DNA of 64,000 bases from Spironucleus salmonicida (GCA_000497125.2 CM035322.1:256001-320000); one strand, 5' to 3'. Shown: positions 50,048 through 59,909, numbered from the stretch's first letter. The notes: generated by a model not told the origin, from the letters alone. Numbers and translations: made by a program.

Positions 50048-50269
50048 TCAAAAACCCGCGTAACACGGGGTCACCTCTTGGTAGTGCATGCTGCGGCGGA
50101 CAGCGCCCGGAGTAATTTTGGAACGCTGCATATCGGTGTGTAGGCGGTATACAGGTTGAAATAGTTTCTGGAAAGTTGGAAACTGAGAAACTGTTTGTTC
50201 CCATGGAGCTTAAATAATGCCGTCTGCTTTGGGATAGTGGCCACAGTTAGTCGCTTGGCTGATATTCAT
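50048..50269 (-). pseudogene. 5' part of a gene running out of the left palindrome arm
   Basis: ATG 50269 opens a frame (MNISQATNCGHYPKADG...) of 62 codons inside the arm, then leaves the arm at 50083 and stops at TGA 50048. Just past the stop, another frame continues with protein-like sequence (RVFDLLQTPPRTDTLLEQ), so a single frameshift near 50,060 probably broke a longer gene. The same 5' part occurs in the right arm but is cut at the arm end. Divergent from the 214-aa gene. Confidence 0.5.
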
Positions 50270-50371
50270 TATATGCTATGGGTATATACCAGTTTAATAA
50301 CGGCAAAAAAGAAGTATTCCAAAAACAATAGTATATATTGTAGCAAATAACCGCCAAACTGTAGATTCAAA
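50270..50371. promoter_or_regulatory. divergent promoter inside the palindrome arm
   Basis: The 102 bp between the ATG of the truncated gene (50269, minus) and the ATG of the 214-aa gene (50372, plus) drop sharply to AT-rich sequence, including TATAT words. They must carry start signals for both. An equivalent stretch is at 63,648-63,749 in the other arm with one substitution. Confidence 0.5.
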
Positions 50372-51016
50372 ATGTTCGCCCAGAAGCAAATCAGCCTCCC
50401 CCAGCTGGCCAAGAGCAGCGTGTTCTCAGAGAGCCTGCTGTCCTCGCAGAACCGCCAGAAGTTCCTGAAAGAGGCCTTCCGGACGCGGTCCCAGCTGAAG
50501 TACATCGGCCAGTCGGACCACTTCAAGATAGTCCAGCAGCAGGAGCTGGCCAAAAGCGAGAGCGGCATAAAGATCACCAACCAGGACGGCGCTTCGGGGT
50601 CCACGAAGCACATCTCGATCTACCGGAACCCCACGGACATCGCCCTCTTCCGGGCGCTGAAGAATCGGGCGTCCACCGTCATCTACTGCTTCAACATCTG
50701 TCGCAACAAGGAGGCCCAGGCCCGGAACATCCTGCGGCCCACCGACGCCGTGTCGGCCCTGGTGCGGCTGGACAAGATGCGCGAGCTGGAGACGTTCCAG
50801 CAGGAGTACCAGAAGCGCAAGATCCTCAAGATCCGGTAGTTCCATGCCGGAGTCGAGCGCATGATCTACAAGCGGCGGCTGGAGGAGGCGTACGATCGCC
50901 GCATGCTCCGGATCGTGGGCCAGCAGCTCACGGCCGTCGAGAACCAGGTCAACGAGCTCTTCCAGCACCGGGAGGACCACGCGCGGCAGGGCGCGGTGGC
51001 GATACTGCGGCAGTGA
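50372..51016 (+). CDS. 214-aa basic helical protein, unknown (left-arm copy)
   Basis: The frame contains one in-frame TAG at residue 156 and continues in convincing sequence (FHAGVERMIYKRRLEEAYDRR) to TGA 51016, which shows that this GC-rich DNA also reads TAG as Gln. All other Gln codons are CAG. N-terminus SLPQLAKSSVFSESLLSSQNR, a middle with ALKNRASTVIYCFNICRN, and a C-terminal coiled coil. The helical, Arg-rich build is compatible with a small microtubule-associated or flagellar protein, but no family is recognised. First gene of the arm cassette. Confidence 0.82.
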
Positions 51017-51057
51017 GTTTTAGTAACCCGTATATAACCCACTCTTTCTATTCTAAA

Positions 51058-52053
51058 ATGCTGGTCGCCCTGCAGTTCGCCTACCTCACCAGCGCCGCCT
51101 ACCAGGACGTGGATCGCGCCTATATCGTCTTCTACCACGCGGACGCATCCCAGCTGGAGGCCGCCCAGGCCCGTCAGACCGACCACCCCGAGACGATCTA
51201 CCAGGCCGACTGCGCCCTCGAGACAGCGCTGTGCGCCGAGCTGCAGCTCGCCGAGCTCTCCTTCCCGCTGGTCATGAGGAAGGAAACGGGCGCGAATGCC
51301 TTCTACAGGTTCGAGGACTTCGCGAGGCTGCTCACGGGGCAGACCGTGGTGCTGCGGCTCGGTGCGGCCCTGACCGGGGACCACTTCGCGTACTCCTCGC
51401 CAAACTGCACACGCGACGACGCCTTCTTCCGGCGCATGGAGGTGCCCGGGCACGTCCGGGTGTCCTGCGGCCCTGGCCCCCAGCGCCTCGTGGCACACTA
51501 CGGCGGCCAGCAGACCGTCTTCTCGGGCAACTTCACCGTGGGCGGTGTGAAGCACTTCCTCCTCAAGCACCAGCGCGGGCCCATGGACCACGTGCTGCCC
51601 AGAGACGCCGACGCCTTCGTGTTCTCCCCGCGTACCGCAGGCGTCGTGGTGGGGAGCCTCGGTCACGCGCGCACCTTCGCTGGTATGGACGAGTCCTTCC
51701 TGTACGGCTACCTGCTGCTGGCGGAGCCCGCCGCCACCAACCACGTGCGCTGCCCCTACCTGCCCTGCGCCTTCGCCTTTCTCACCGACGAGAGCGGCTT
51801 CGAGCAGGAGTGGGTGTACCCGCTCCTGGACCTCGAGCAGTTCCCGGCCTTCGTGGAGGGCGTGGCGTCCGGCCGGATCCCGATGCGCAACCAGGACGCC
51901 TTCGCCCTCTACCTGGACCAGCGTGAGCGCGCGCGCCGCAGCCGCCTCGCCGACTCCCTCCGCACCCCCGCGCTGTATGGACTTGCCGGGGGCCTCGGGG
52001 CGGTGTTTCTAGTGCTGACGGGCTTCGCGGCTACCGTGCGCCTTTTAGCGTGA
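51058..52053 (+). CDS. secreted/type I membrane protein, 331 aa (left-arm copy)
   Basis: ATG 51058 opens MLVALQFAYLTSAAY, a good signal peptide. The lumenal part (about 16-305) has NCT and NFT glycosylation sequons and scattered Cys, and one membrane helix lies at about 308-330 (YGLAGGLGAVFLVLTGF), leaving almost no cytosolic tail. The topology recalls small ER glycoproteins of the PIG-X type, but the evidence is topology only. Ends in TGA 52053. Residue 104 is Ala here and Val in the other arm. Upstream codons before the ATG are open but contain no Met. Confidence 0.8.
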   Translation: MLVALQFAYLTSAAYQDVDRAYIVFYHADASQLEAAQARQTDHPETIYQADCALETALCAELQLAELSFPLVMRKETGANAFYRFEDFARLLTGQTVVLRLGAALTGDHFAYSSPNCTRDDAFFRRMEVPGHVRVSCGPGPQRLVAHYGGQQTVFSGNFTVGGVKHFLLKHQRGPMDHVLPRDADAFVFSPRTAGVVVGSLGHARTFAGMDESFLYGYLLLAEPAATNHVRCPYLPCAFAFLTDESGFEQEWVYPLLDLEQFPAFVEGVASGRIPMRNQDAFALYLDQRERARRSRLADSLRTPALYGLAGGLGAVFLVLTGFAATVRLLA

Positions 52054-52071
52054 TCGGTCACTTCACTCCGA

Positions 52072-52725
52072 ATGAACTTCGCGCGGTCGAGGTCCGACCT
52101 CAAGCTCTCCCTGCTGCAGTCCGTCCCGCCGCCGCCCGCCGCATACCGCGTGCAGCCTCTGCCCCAGCCCAGGGCCGCTGTATCCCAGCAGGCCCGGGAC
52201 CGCTTCAGCGCCTCCATCGGCGTGCGCGATGCCCCCCGGCAGCTCCAGAACGCGCGGCCCAAGTACCTGGCGCAGAAGCTGATACCGCGCCAGGACCGGC
52301 CCTTCCTGGATGTCTCGGCGTCCTTCAAGGCGCTGCAGTCCCAGCGCTCCGCCTTCGTGTCGCAGACGGTGCGTGCCGAGCCGGTTCACTTCACGCCGGG
52401 GCCGGGCGACTATGAGGTCGGGAGGCGGCCCGGGTCGGGGACGTCTTTCTCGCGCTCGCGGCGCTTCGAGACCGCGGAGGACTTCGCCCAGCGCCAGACC
52501 CAGCTGGAGAAGCTGCGCGTGAAAGTGGACCGGCCGCTGGGCCCGCAGTCGTACGATGTGCACCGCCCCGACTCACGCCTGGCCCCGAAGCTGGCGACGG
52601 GGGACCGCTTCCGCGAGGACTTCGCGCAGAAGTACCGCATGGAGATGGGGCCCGGCTGGCACGACGTGGGCCGTCGGGAGGAGATGCGCGGCGGGACGTT
52701 CTCGGAGACGGGCAACGTGTGGTGA
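52072..52725 (+). CDS. SHIPPO / STPG-repeat protein, 217 aa (left-arm copy)
   Basis: 217 aa, Arg/Pro-rich. The repeat core HFTPGPGDYEVG (residues 107-117) is the classic sperm-tail PG-rich (SHIPPO) motif. Weaker copies are GPQSYDVHRP near 163 and GPGWHDVG near 195, and KLPGSGTSFSRSRRF-like spacer sequence follows the first. Such proteins bind the inside or seam of axonemal doublet microtubules. It starts 18 bp after the membrane-protein stop and ends 13 bp from the convergent phosphoesterase gene. The copy in the other arm encodes an identical protein. Confidence 0.85.
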   Translation: MNFARSRSDLKLSLLQSVPPPPAAYRVQPLPQPRAAVSQQARDRFSASIGVRDAPRQLQNARPKYLAQKLIPRQDRPFLDVSASFKALQSQRSAFVSQTVRAEPVHFTPGPGDYEVGRRPGSGTSFSRSRRFETAEDFAQRQTQLEKLRVKVDRPLGPQSYDVHRPDSRLAPKLATGDRFREDFAQKYRMEMGPGWHDVGRREEMRGGTFSETGNVW

Positions 52726-52738
52726 CTCTTTCGCTCAC

Positions 52739-53677
52739 TCAGACGAACACGCGGTTCAGCCCGTGCGGGAAGGCCGGGACGTCCAGCCCGAAGCGCTCGC
52801 ACTCGCGCGTCTCGGTGTCGTACAGCAGGAACCAGGCGCGCTCCATCATGCAGAAGTCGATGCCGGAGTTGCCCGTGCTGAGCACCTGCGTGGGCCCGAG
52901 CGCGTCCTCGAAGCGCCCCGTGACCAGAACCGACTGGTGCACGTGGCCCGAGAAGCAGGCCTGCACGGAGGGCGTCGCGCGCAGGAAGGCCGCGATGTCG
53001 GCGGACCCGATGTGCTTGGGCTGCTTCTGCCGGTTCAGGACCGTGTCCGCGCACACGTTCTGCGGCGGTGCGTGCGAGAAGAGCAGCTGGGGCACGGTGG
53101 GGTCCGACAGCGCGTCCAGTCGGGCGCGGATGGTGTGCTCGAAGCGCGCGCGGTGGGACTGCGGCACCTGGGCGTAGGAGTCGTAGATCTCGAAGTCTGG
53201 GCCGTAGGTGAGCCCGTCGGAGGCGGTCTTGGTGGGGTCGGCGGAGCGGCCCGAGAACACGTAGGACACGTCGTGGAGGTGCGGCACGGTCTCTAGGGCC
53301 TCGCAGTCCTTGAGGCAGTGGTTGGTCTCGGGCACCGTGGAGAGGAACACGAGGTTGAGCCCGCCCAGCCGAACGCTCTGATCCTGCACGAAGGCGAAGC
53401 CGTGCTCGGTGCTCGCGGCCCAGCGGCGGCAGTTCGTCGCAAAATCCGTATTGCCTGGCATCACGAACGTGTGGGGCACGGCCATCGCGCTGAAGGCCCG
53501 GAACACCCCCTGCTCCACCTGCTGGTGCTGGGCCTCGGGCGTGGGGAAGTCGTGCCGCACCGGGGAGAGGTCGCCGGCGTACACAAACACGTCGGGCCGC
53601 GTGCGTTCTGCTGCCAGCAGGGCCGCCTCGGCGTGGTGCGGGTTGCCGTGAAAATCGGAGGTGACGAGGATCTTCAT
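52739..53677 (-). CDS. calcineurin-like metallophosphoesterase, 312 aa (left-arm copy)
   Basis: All metal-binding blocks are in order: TSDFHGN (7-12, D and H), AGDLSP (34-39), PGNTDF (74-79, in place of GNHD), FSHAPP (200-205) and SGHVHQS (243-249). The Thr in place of the GNHD His is seen in the archaeal/bacterial-type (MJ0936/YfcE-like) subgroup. Likely hydrolyses phosphodiesters or phosphomonoesters with two metal ions. Residue 189 is Ala here and Glu in the other arm. Stops with TGA at 52739. Confidence 0.9.
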   Translation of the reverse strand: MKILVTSDFHGNPHHAEAALLAAERTRPDVFVYAGDLSPVRHDFPTPEAQHQQVEQGVFRAFSAMAVPHTFVMPGNTDFATNCRRWAASTEHGFAFVQDQSVRLGGLNLVFLSTVPETNHCLKDCEALETVPHLHDVSYVFSGRSADPTKTASDGLTYGPDFEIYDSYAQVPQSHRARFEHTIRARLDALSDPTVPQLLFSHAPPQNVCADTVLNRQKQPKHIGSADIAAFLRATPSVQACFSGHVHQSVLVTGRFEDALGPTQVLSTGNSGIDFCMMERAWFLLYDTETRECERFGLDVPAFPHGLNRVFV

Positions 53678-53698
53678 TTAGAGGAGTGACAAAACGGC

Positions 53699-54109
53699 TC
53701 AGAGAGGGCGCCCCACGGGGACGAACAGGGTGCTCCGGTGCCCTTCTTCTACCGCACCCACGCACACCGTGCACGCTGCGGTCACGAACAGGGCCAGGTC
53801 GAACTGGCCCGTGGGCCCGAGGGAGAGCGTCGCGCCAAAGAACTTCAGATCCAGCGCGCACGCCGCTCCCGCGCTGCCGTAGGGATCCGCCACATCCCCA
53901 GTGCGCTGCACCCAGTACTCCGGGTAGCGGACGCTCTGCAGCTTGAGCGTGTTCGCGCCCAGACGGTGCACCAGGAAGCGCGCGTCCGGGGAGGAGGCTG
54001 CGGCATCAGCCAGGAGCCTGTATGTATTTGGGGCGATCTTCTTCACGCGCAGGTGCCGGCCGTTCAGCACCGCGCGGAGCAGCACCTCTTTCCGATGTGC
54101 CAGCTCCAT
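53699..54109 (-). CDS. 136-aa beta-rich protein, unknown (left-arm copy)
   Basis: ATG 54109, TGA 53699, 21 bp upstream of the phosphoesterase on the same strand, so the two may be co-transcribed. Pattern of short strands (VLLRAVLNGRHLRVKKI, RFLVHRLGANTLKLQSV, YWVQR) resembles one or two lobes of a beta-trefoil such as fascin- or ricin-B-like folds, but this is an impression. No signal peptide. Its ATG lies 36 bp inside the inner arm edge, so its promoter must partly be in the loop. Confidence 0.7.
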   Translation of the reverse strand: MELAHRKEVLLRAVLNGRHLRVKKIAPNTYRLLADAAASSPDARFLVHRLGANTLKLQSVRYPEYWVQRTGDVADPYGSAGAACALDLKFFGATLSLGPTGQFDLALFVTAACTVCVGAVEEGHRSTLFVPVGRPL

Positions 54110-54145
54110 TGCGGCCCGGTGCCACCTGTATTATTATATAGTTAT

Positions 54146-54484
54146 TATCTAAAAACAGACTTATGAACCATGTATTAATACATAAATCTAATAATAATTA
54201 TATAGATTAATCATATTATACTACAAATTACTGCATTATTTATCAATATTATGTCGAATACTAATTACAGTATAATTAAGATTTTCATTTTGCTTATTAT
54301 TTTACACCTAAAACTAATATGGTCAAGGATAGTTTAACGCAATTACCACTTAATAATATGTTGATAATTAGTACATCACAAATTATAATTAAGCTAACTG
54401 CTTTTCACTTCTATACTATAATAATTCCACATTTTACTAATTAGTATTATTTTATATTATATATCAATATTTATATTTCTCAAA
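54146..54484. other. loop edge, AT-rich intergenic
   Basis: 339 bp between the arm and the ankyrin gene. Abrupt fall to AT-rich sequence at the arm edge. Probably promoter for both the beta-rich gene and the ankyrin gene. Nothing else seen. Confidence 0.5.
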
Positions 54485-55354
54485 ATGTGCTTTTCAATGT
54501 GTGCATAACCTAAAACAGAATGGTTCCAGGCAGCCGCCACAAATAATGTAATGGTATTAAAGCAACTAAGCTAATTTAACTCATTCGATTAAGGCGATAA
54601 CGACCTTGAATCCACCCCATAAACTATTACTGGATTTGCTGGTATCCATTATGCAGCTTTTACAGGTTCAGTCTTAGCTCTTAATATTCTACTAGAGTTT
54701 GAAATAGAGGCTAAAACCCAAGTGTAAAGCATAGTTGCTATAAATAAATTACGATTTATATTGGCTGCTGGCACAACTCCCTTAATGGCAGCCGTAGCTG
54801 GAGGATAAGAAGCTTCATTTTAGTTATTAAAAACACTTAAAATGAAACGAAATAACGATGGTGTCTCAGCACTCATCATAGCTGTGCTCCTTGATAGAGA
54901 GTTTGCAATTAAAGAACTTTTTAATGAAATAAATTTATTTGACAGGGAAGGAAACTCCGCAATTTCTTATGCATGCTTATTTGGAAGATTAGAAATTCTT
55001 AAATAGTTGTAGGAGCTATGCCTTTAGTAACATGAAACGAAAATATTTTTCCTACGAGCTTTATTAACTAAAAATATTGATGGAAAGCTCCCAGTAGATA
55101 TGGCAATGTAAGCAGTGGATGAATCAAGATATAGTATATCGGCTGGTTAAAAGCAGAAATGTATGCTGACTGTTAGCAGCTTAATGACTGGTTTACAGCA
55201 GGCAGTTGATATTGGTGATGTTAAAGATATGGGAATTTAGCAGAAACTTTAAGATCTCAAAGAGGTTTATAAAAATTCAGAGATTGAGGTTGAATTATTT
55301 ATTGAAGATTGCCAAGAAGTAGATGTTAAAGAAGAAAATATGATTGTGAACTGA
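54485..55354 (+). CDS. ankyrin-repeat protein, 289 aa
   Basis: 289 aa. Three or four ankyrin units are visible: GFAGIHYAAFTGSVLALNILL, GTTPLMAAVAGGQEAS, NNDGVSALIIAVLLDREFAIKELF and REGNSAISYACLFGRLEILKQL. The C-terminal 100 residues are acidic and helical. Ankyrin stacks bind other proteins; the partner is unknown. First gene of the AT-rich loop, with TAA/TAG Gln codons as in the rest of the genome. Confidence 0.82.
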
Positions 55355-55358
55355 TTTC

Positions 55359-55754
55359 TCACACTTATGATTCTAAATAATTTAAGAATCTATCACCGTC
55401 ATCAACATCTATATATGTAAATATATAATTAGATATGGATTCTAGAGCATCTAAAGAACAAGGAATTTAAAACCTTTTTCTAAATTCGTCGGGTACTATC
55501 TTTTTAGTTGATCCTATTTTTTCTTAAACCCCATTTAAGTTTAAAGATACATTAATATCAGTCCCTTCCGTTCTTGCAAATCCCCATTTAACAATTTTTT
55601 TCATATCTTCGAGATCCAAAATATATTCCTATTCTTAATACTAGTATTTCATTGGGACTTCTACATATTGATCAATAAGAAAATGCTTGCTATTTTTTTC
55701 AGAATTATATTTTATTGTATAAGGCCTAGTCAATACATATTTTATTGATGGCAT
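55359..55754 (-). CDS. 131-aa unknown protein
   Basis: ATG 55754 to TGA 55359, only 4 bp from the ankyrin gene's stop (convergent). Small alpha/beta protein with a WGFARTEGTDINVSLNLNG region that looks like two strands and a C-terminal helix. Not recognised. Confidence 0.62.
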
Positions 55755-55864
55755 TTTATTTATATTTGAGGATTAGGAAAATCGATAAAATTATCATATT
55801 AGGTATAATTTTGTATAATATTAAGATTATAAAGACTAATCTAGATATTTCCTTTCCTTTTATT

Positions 55865-56041
55865 ATGCCTCCTCAAACTGAAATTAAGAAAGTTAACCCT
55901 GGTATTGCAGCTATGCAGCTTAAACGTGCTGAAGCTATGGCAAAGAAGAAAGAAAAGAAGTAGAAGCAAATTGATCACCTCAATAAGATGCGTGTTAAAG
56001 CTGCTGAAAAACGTAATTCTCGCGCTTCTGCTAAAAAGTGA
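55865..56041 (+). CDS. 58-aa Lys-rich basic protein
   Basis: ATG 55865 (MPPQTEIKK) to TGA 56041. Very basic helix (RAEAMAKKKEKKQKQIDHLNK) with an Arg/Ser-rich end. Codon choice favours GCT, CGT and AAG, unlike the AT-extreme neighbours, which may mark high expression. Upstream codons back to 55,745 are open but hydrophobic and unlikely. Could be a ribosome- or RNA-associated peptide; no family recognised. Confidence 0.62.
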
Positions 56042-56152
56042 TACCGTTATAATTTTTAGCATATAACAGAAATAAGTAAATTAATAAATATTTGTGTGAT
56101 AAAATAAATTGTAATATTATATTATTTAAATTGATTTATTAACTTTTGCTAA

Positions 56153-58348
56153 ATGAATTTTTTAGCTCTTATTCGTTCAAAATTGTAACAAGAAAAAGAG
56201 ATATAAACATCAGTATAAATTTAAGGAAATACAGTAAATTTTTTAGATAATACTTTGTAATCATTTCTTACAACTGAAGTTTTAGACTAATGCGCTTCGC
56301 CTAAACTAATTTTTGAACTTTTTATTAAGAACTTAGTCGATGCATCCATTTTAGAGTATAAAAATCCAGTTTTATGGGTTTAAGGCCCTCATGGATCGGG
56401 AAAAACTCACTTTATTGAGGGTGTGTTAAGTTAACCTTCATAACGTGGATAGCTATTCCAAATATTAAATTATTTGGTAGAAAATTAAGCATAAGATATT
56501 AAAATCGCATCATTCTTAGGTAGTTATTCATCATTATATGATTTAACAAATTATTCAACATCTCAATTTAAAAATTATTAAGTCACCCCAGGCAATAAAT
56601 TTTAGGTATCCTTTCCAAATTCTTGTTTTAGACTTATTGATTCTGCTGATGAATTATCTTTCTTTGTTAAATTAACTCGTCAAAATACGAAAAAATACAA
56701 ATAAGAACTTTCTGGAATAGATACGTTATTACACAAAATTTACCTTATCGAGTATGTAATTGAGAACTAGTTAGGAAAGATTTTAATAGTTGATTCCAGC
56801 TTATTTGGAACTTGTGATTCAAGACTTAGAAATCTTCTCTCAAGATATATTTAAGGATCAGAAACTCTTAAAAAACTAGCAAACATATAATCTCCATTAA
56901 GACTCTAAAAATCGGTAAATGATGCAATTTTAGAAAAAAAGAAGCTTTCAAATAGTACTGTTCGCCCAACAAAAGCCAAGCCAAATATTAGCTTACGTGA
57001 AAGTAAAATGTTATCTCCGTTTCGGGATTTCTTTGAAGAAAATGGAATTTTCACTGTATTGACAACAATTTCACCCATTTAAACATATTATGAACTCAGA
57101 CGTGATTCTGAATGGTTCAGCATTTGTTATAAACCGACTACCGAATAAAGAAACTAAGAAACAAAAAATTCTTAGCATTATTATACATTAAAATCATAAT
57201 TTATTAAAACAAACTAAGAACCTGCCTAAACTGAAGATTTCGCATTTAATACAGAAATTAAAGATGAACTTTCTAAGTCGCACTGGAACAAAACAAACGC
57301 ACCGGAAACTGATTTTCAGGTTGAAAATTCACTAGCAAAATCTTCTTTTTACGCCAATTTGAATCCTACAGATCTCACGCAAAATGCACTAAATTCGACC
57401 TAGCATAATTAACTATTCACTGAAATTGATCCACCTGAACAAATTCCCCTTCTTTTAAACTCTAGAATTAATGAACCAGAAACCTTCGATTTCACTCCTA
57501 TAACTGAAAATTCCCTACCAAAAACATTATAAACTACGATCGAGAATCTTCAAAATTAGGCGCAATAGGCGGAATTAAAACCAGTTTCGCGAAAAGTCGT
57601 AATAGAACAAAAAATTGAAAAATACGTCGACGAGAGAATTGGTGCATTTTAGGCTTAAATAAGCGATTTAACAGCAACTTTGAACACGAAGTAACGCGAA
57701 ATCTATGATATTTCGAACGAAAACAATATGTTAAAGCGTGAGTTAGATAATGCATTTGAGCTTCAAAGTTATTTGGCCGAAAATGGTTTAAAAACCAATA
57801 AAAAGACTACTAATGAGTGTGTTCCCGATCGGTAATTGGTACTTCAGCAGGAGAATTTGGGGTTGAAAAGTGAAAATTTAGAGCTTAAAAATGCGGTTAA
57901 AAAACTTGAAATAGAAGTTGAATAAGCTTAGAAACTTCTAGGTTAGACTAAAAAAATTATGTTAAATAACGAAAATTTAACTAATGAAAATGTAAAATAT
58001 TAATAATAAATATAAACGTTTTAAAATGAAAATATGCTTAATAATTCATTGTAATAATAGTAAATGGTTGAGATTCAGCACATTTCTGCTAAAAATTAAG
58101 TTTTTGAAGAGAAAATGATAGATTTGAAAAATGAAAATTCAGAGTTAAAAAGAATAGAAGGCAAATACAAAAACTAATTTGAATTGTGTAAAGCATAGGA
58201 ATCTGCTATGTATGAAATGGAGATGGAGATTTAAGAGCTTAAGATGAAGTATAACACAAAGGAGACGGAAGTGGAGAGACTTTTATTTGAGATTTCTAGA
58301 AGGGAAGTGAAAATGGCTGTAAATTATGGAAATGTAGAGGAATAGTGA
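56153..58348 (+). CDS. divergent kinesin-like protein with coiled-coil tail, 731 aa
   Basis: Residues 1-300 look like a reduced kinesin motor: a P-loop GPHGSGKTHFIEG near residue 80 and a LIVDSSLFG switch II-like strand near residue 210. Canonical switch I (SSRSH) and the LAGSE motif are not recognisable, so ATPase function is doubtful. Residues 330-470 are Ser/Thr/Pro/Asn-rich linker, 480-720 coiled coil. Alternatively another P-loop ATPase with a coiled-coil tail. Convergent with a small gene 11 bp beyond its stop. Confidence 0.65.
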
Positions 58349-58359
58349 GCTAAAATACT

Positions 58360-58539
58360 TCAGTAGAGGCCATTTCTACGTTCTCTGACCTAGTCGGAAC
58401 TTAAAAAGACAGGATTACATGATTTTCTCATTTAAGATCTTGAGAATGGGGTATAATCTAAAAATAAGATGGGGTCAGCACGGGGGCGTTATTGGGCAAA
58501 TGCAACAGTATTTCTAAATTGCCGTTTAGAAGAGAACAT
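58360..58539 (-). CDS. 59-aa basic protein
   Basis: ATG 58539 (MFSSKRQFRN) to TGA 58360. Arg/Ser-rich with RPRADPILFLDYTPFSR in the middle. The stretch is less AT-rich than the 1.3 kb beside it, which supports coding. No family recognised. Confidence 0.5.
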
Positions 58540-59873
58540 TAGTTTTGCATATTTAATAAACAATATAATAATACTTTTTATGATTTAAATATTAATTGGC
58601 TCTTAATATCATATGTTATTTATTAGATAATATCATAATTCTAAAATTTAGAATGCTAAGAAAATCAACATGGTCAGCATACTATTCACATTAACAATAT
58701 TTCTATTTTGAAAATTAAGGAAGCCGGGCTGATCCAATAAGATTTTTGCCATCAAATATATTTGGCAGATAGTAATTAACTATTGCCAAAAATATTACAT
58801 TCTAAGATTGCATGGCGCTAATAGAGAATACTAATAATGCTAGATCTATGCGAAAATAGTGATAAATAAATTATAAGGAATAATAAAAATATGTGATTAG
58901 TTTTGTTCAACAATCAAACATATTGTTGTATTGAAAAATCGAAAAGCAACTATAATATGCTACGTTAAGCCTGCGCAATATATTGCTTAGTGGAATTACG
59001 AGCTATAATGGAAAGTATTTGCTATGCATTCAATGTTCAAATATATTATTGATATTATTTTCGTGTTTGTTCAAAATAAATAATATTATGACATAAAAAC
59101 ATACTGGGAGATTGATATTAATAGTATTATTCCTATTTATCCATCTTGTTACTATCATTTATAAACTAAATGAAGATAATTAATATAATGCATATTTCTA
59201 TAAAAACATTTGCAAATATTGTGACACATATATTTTACGAATATAGTTTACTTGAAATATGCCTCTTATTATTTAAGCATTTAATTATTATTAGTTATAA
59301 GATGTCATAAATTAATAGATATTTTGCTATTTTGAATAGTTTATTTGACTTCAAAATGTTTATATAGCTAAGTATCTTAATTATAGTTATACTTTGGAAG
59401 TTATCTAAAGAGTTTCCTAAAACATGTTTAAAAATAAGGTTTACTAATTTTTTTGTAATATATTAAATTTATTATTAGATATTATAGCAAATAGTCATAA
59501 TTTAGGTTAATATATGCTTTGTAAAAATAAATTTCTTTTTATAATGAATTTATCAATTATTTTGATATATTAATAATTCATACTAGTATTCAATTCAGCA
59601 TATTGATTTTAAGAAAGTATAGTTATAAGCATATTTTATTACTCAATATTTATTAATATCGCTATGCTTATGATTTACATCAAATTATCATAAATAGTTA
59701 CAATAATATTAATAAAATATGTAATAATTATTTATTTGATGAATTAGATAACGGAATAACGGAATTAAAAATATAGTCTAGGTTTAACATATCTACTGGA
59801 ATTAAGATTCTCTTTACAATAAGGCTTAAAGAGAAATCAAGATAAACATAATGCAAATAAGAGCTAAATATTT
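58540..59873. other. 1.33-kb AT-rich DNA without genes
   Basis: The longest gene-free stretch in the window, extremely AT-rich, lying between the small gene and the right arm. Only short chance frames on both strands. No tandem repeat, inverted repeat or RNA fold stands out. It contains the promoter of the right-arm 136-aa gene at its right end. Confidence 0.55.
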
Positions 59874-59909
59874 ATAACTATATAATAATACAGGTGGCAC
59901 CGGGCCGCA

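Larger units (their letters stand above)
50083..54145. repeat. left arm of a 4,063-bp GC-rich inverted repeat
   Basis: Reverse complement of 59,874-63,936. Every position x in this arm pairs with 114,019 minus x, with no indel over 4,063 bp. The outer edge lies at the AGTGCATGCTGCGG end (50083), the inner edge within ATATAGTTAT (54145). By eye I find about ten substitutions, for example at 50275, the Ala/Val site in the membrane protein and the Ala/Glu site in the phosphoesterase. The arm is strongly GC-rich while both the loop and the far left flank are AT-rich. It encodes five complete genes and one truncated one. Confidence 0.97.

Noticed and set aside
49917-50204. 95-codon frame beginning MGTNSFSVSNF that crosses the left arm boundary
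   Set aside because: A different frame starting at 50269 (MNISQATNCGHYP) lies under a proper divergent promoter and is shared by both arms; the MGTN frame is its shadow.
52410-53861. Long frames antisense to the phosphoesterase and SHIPPO genes (up to about 480 codons) and their mirror copies in the right arm
   Set aside because: High GC leaves few stop codons on any frame. These frames are Arg/Pro/Ala-rich shadows overlapping genes with clear motifs.
58360-58480. Small structured RNA suggested by hairpins near 58,365-58,410
   Set aside because: The helices are short and weak, and the same bases encode a plausible 59-aa protein on the minus strand.
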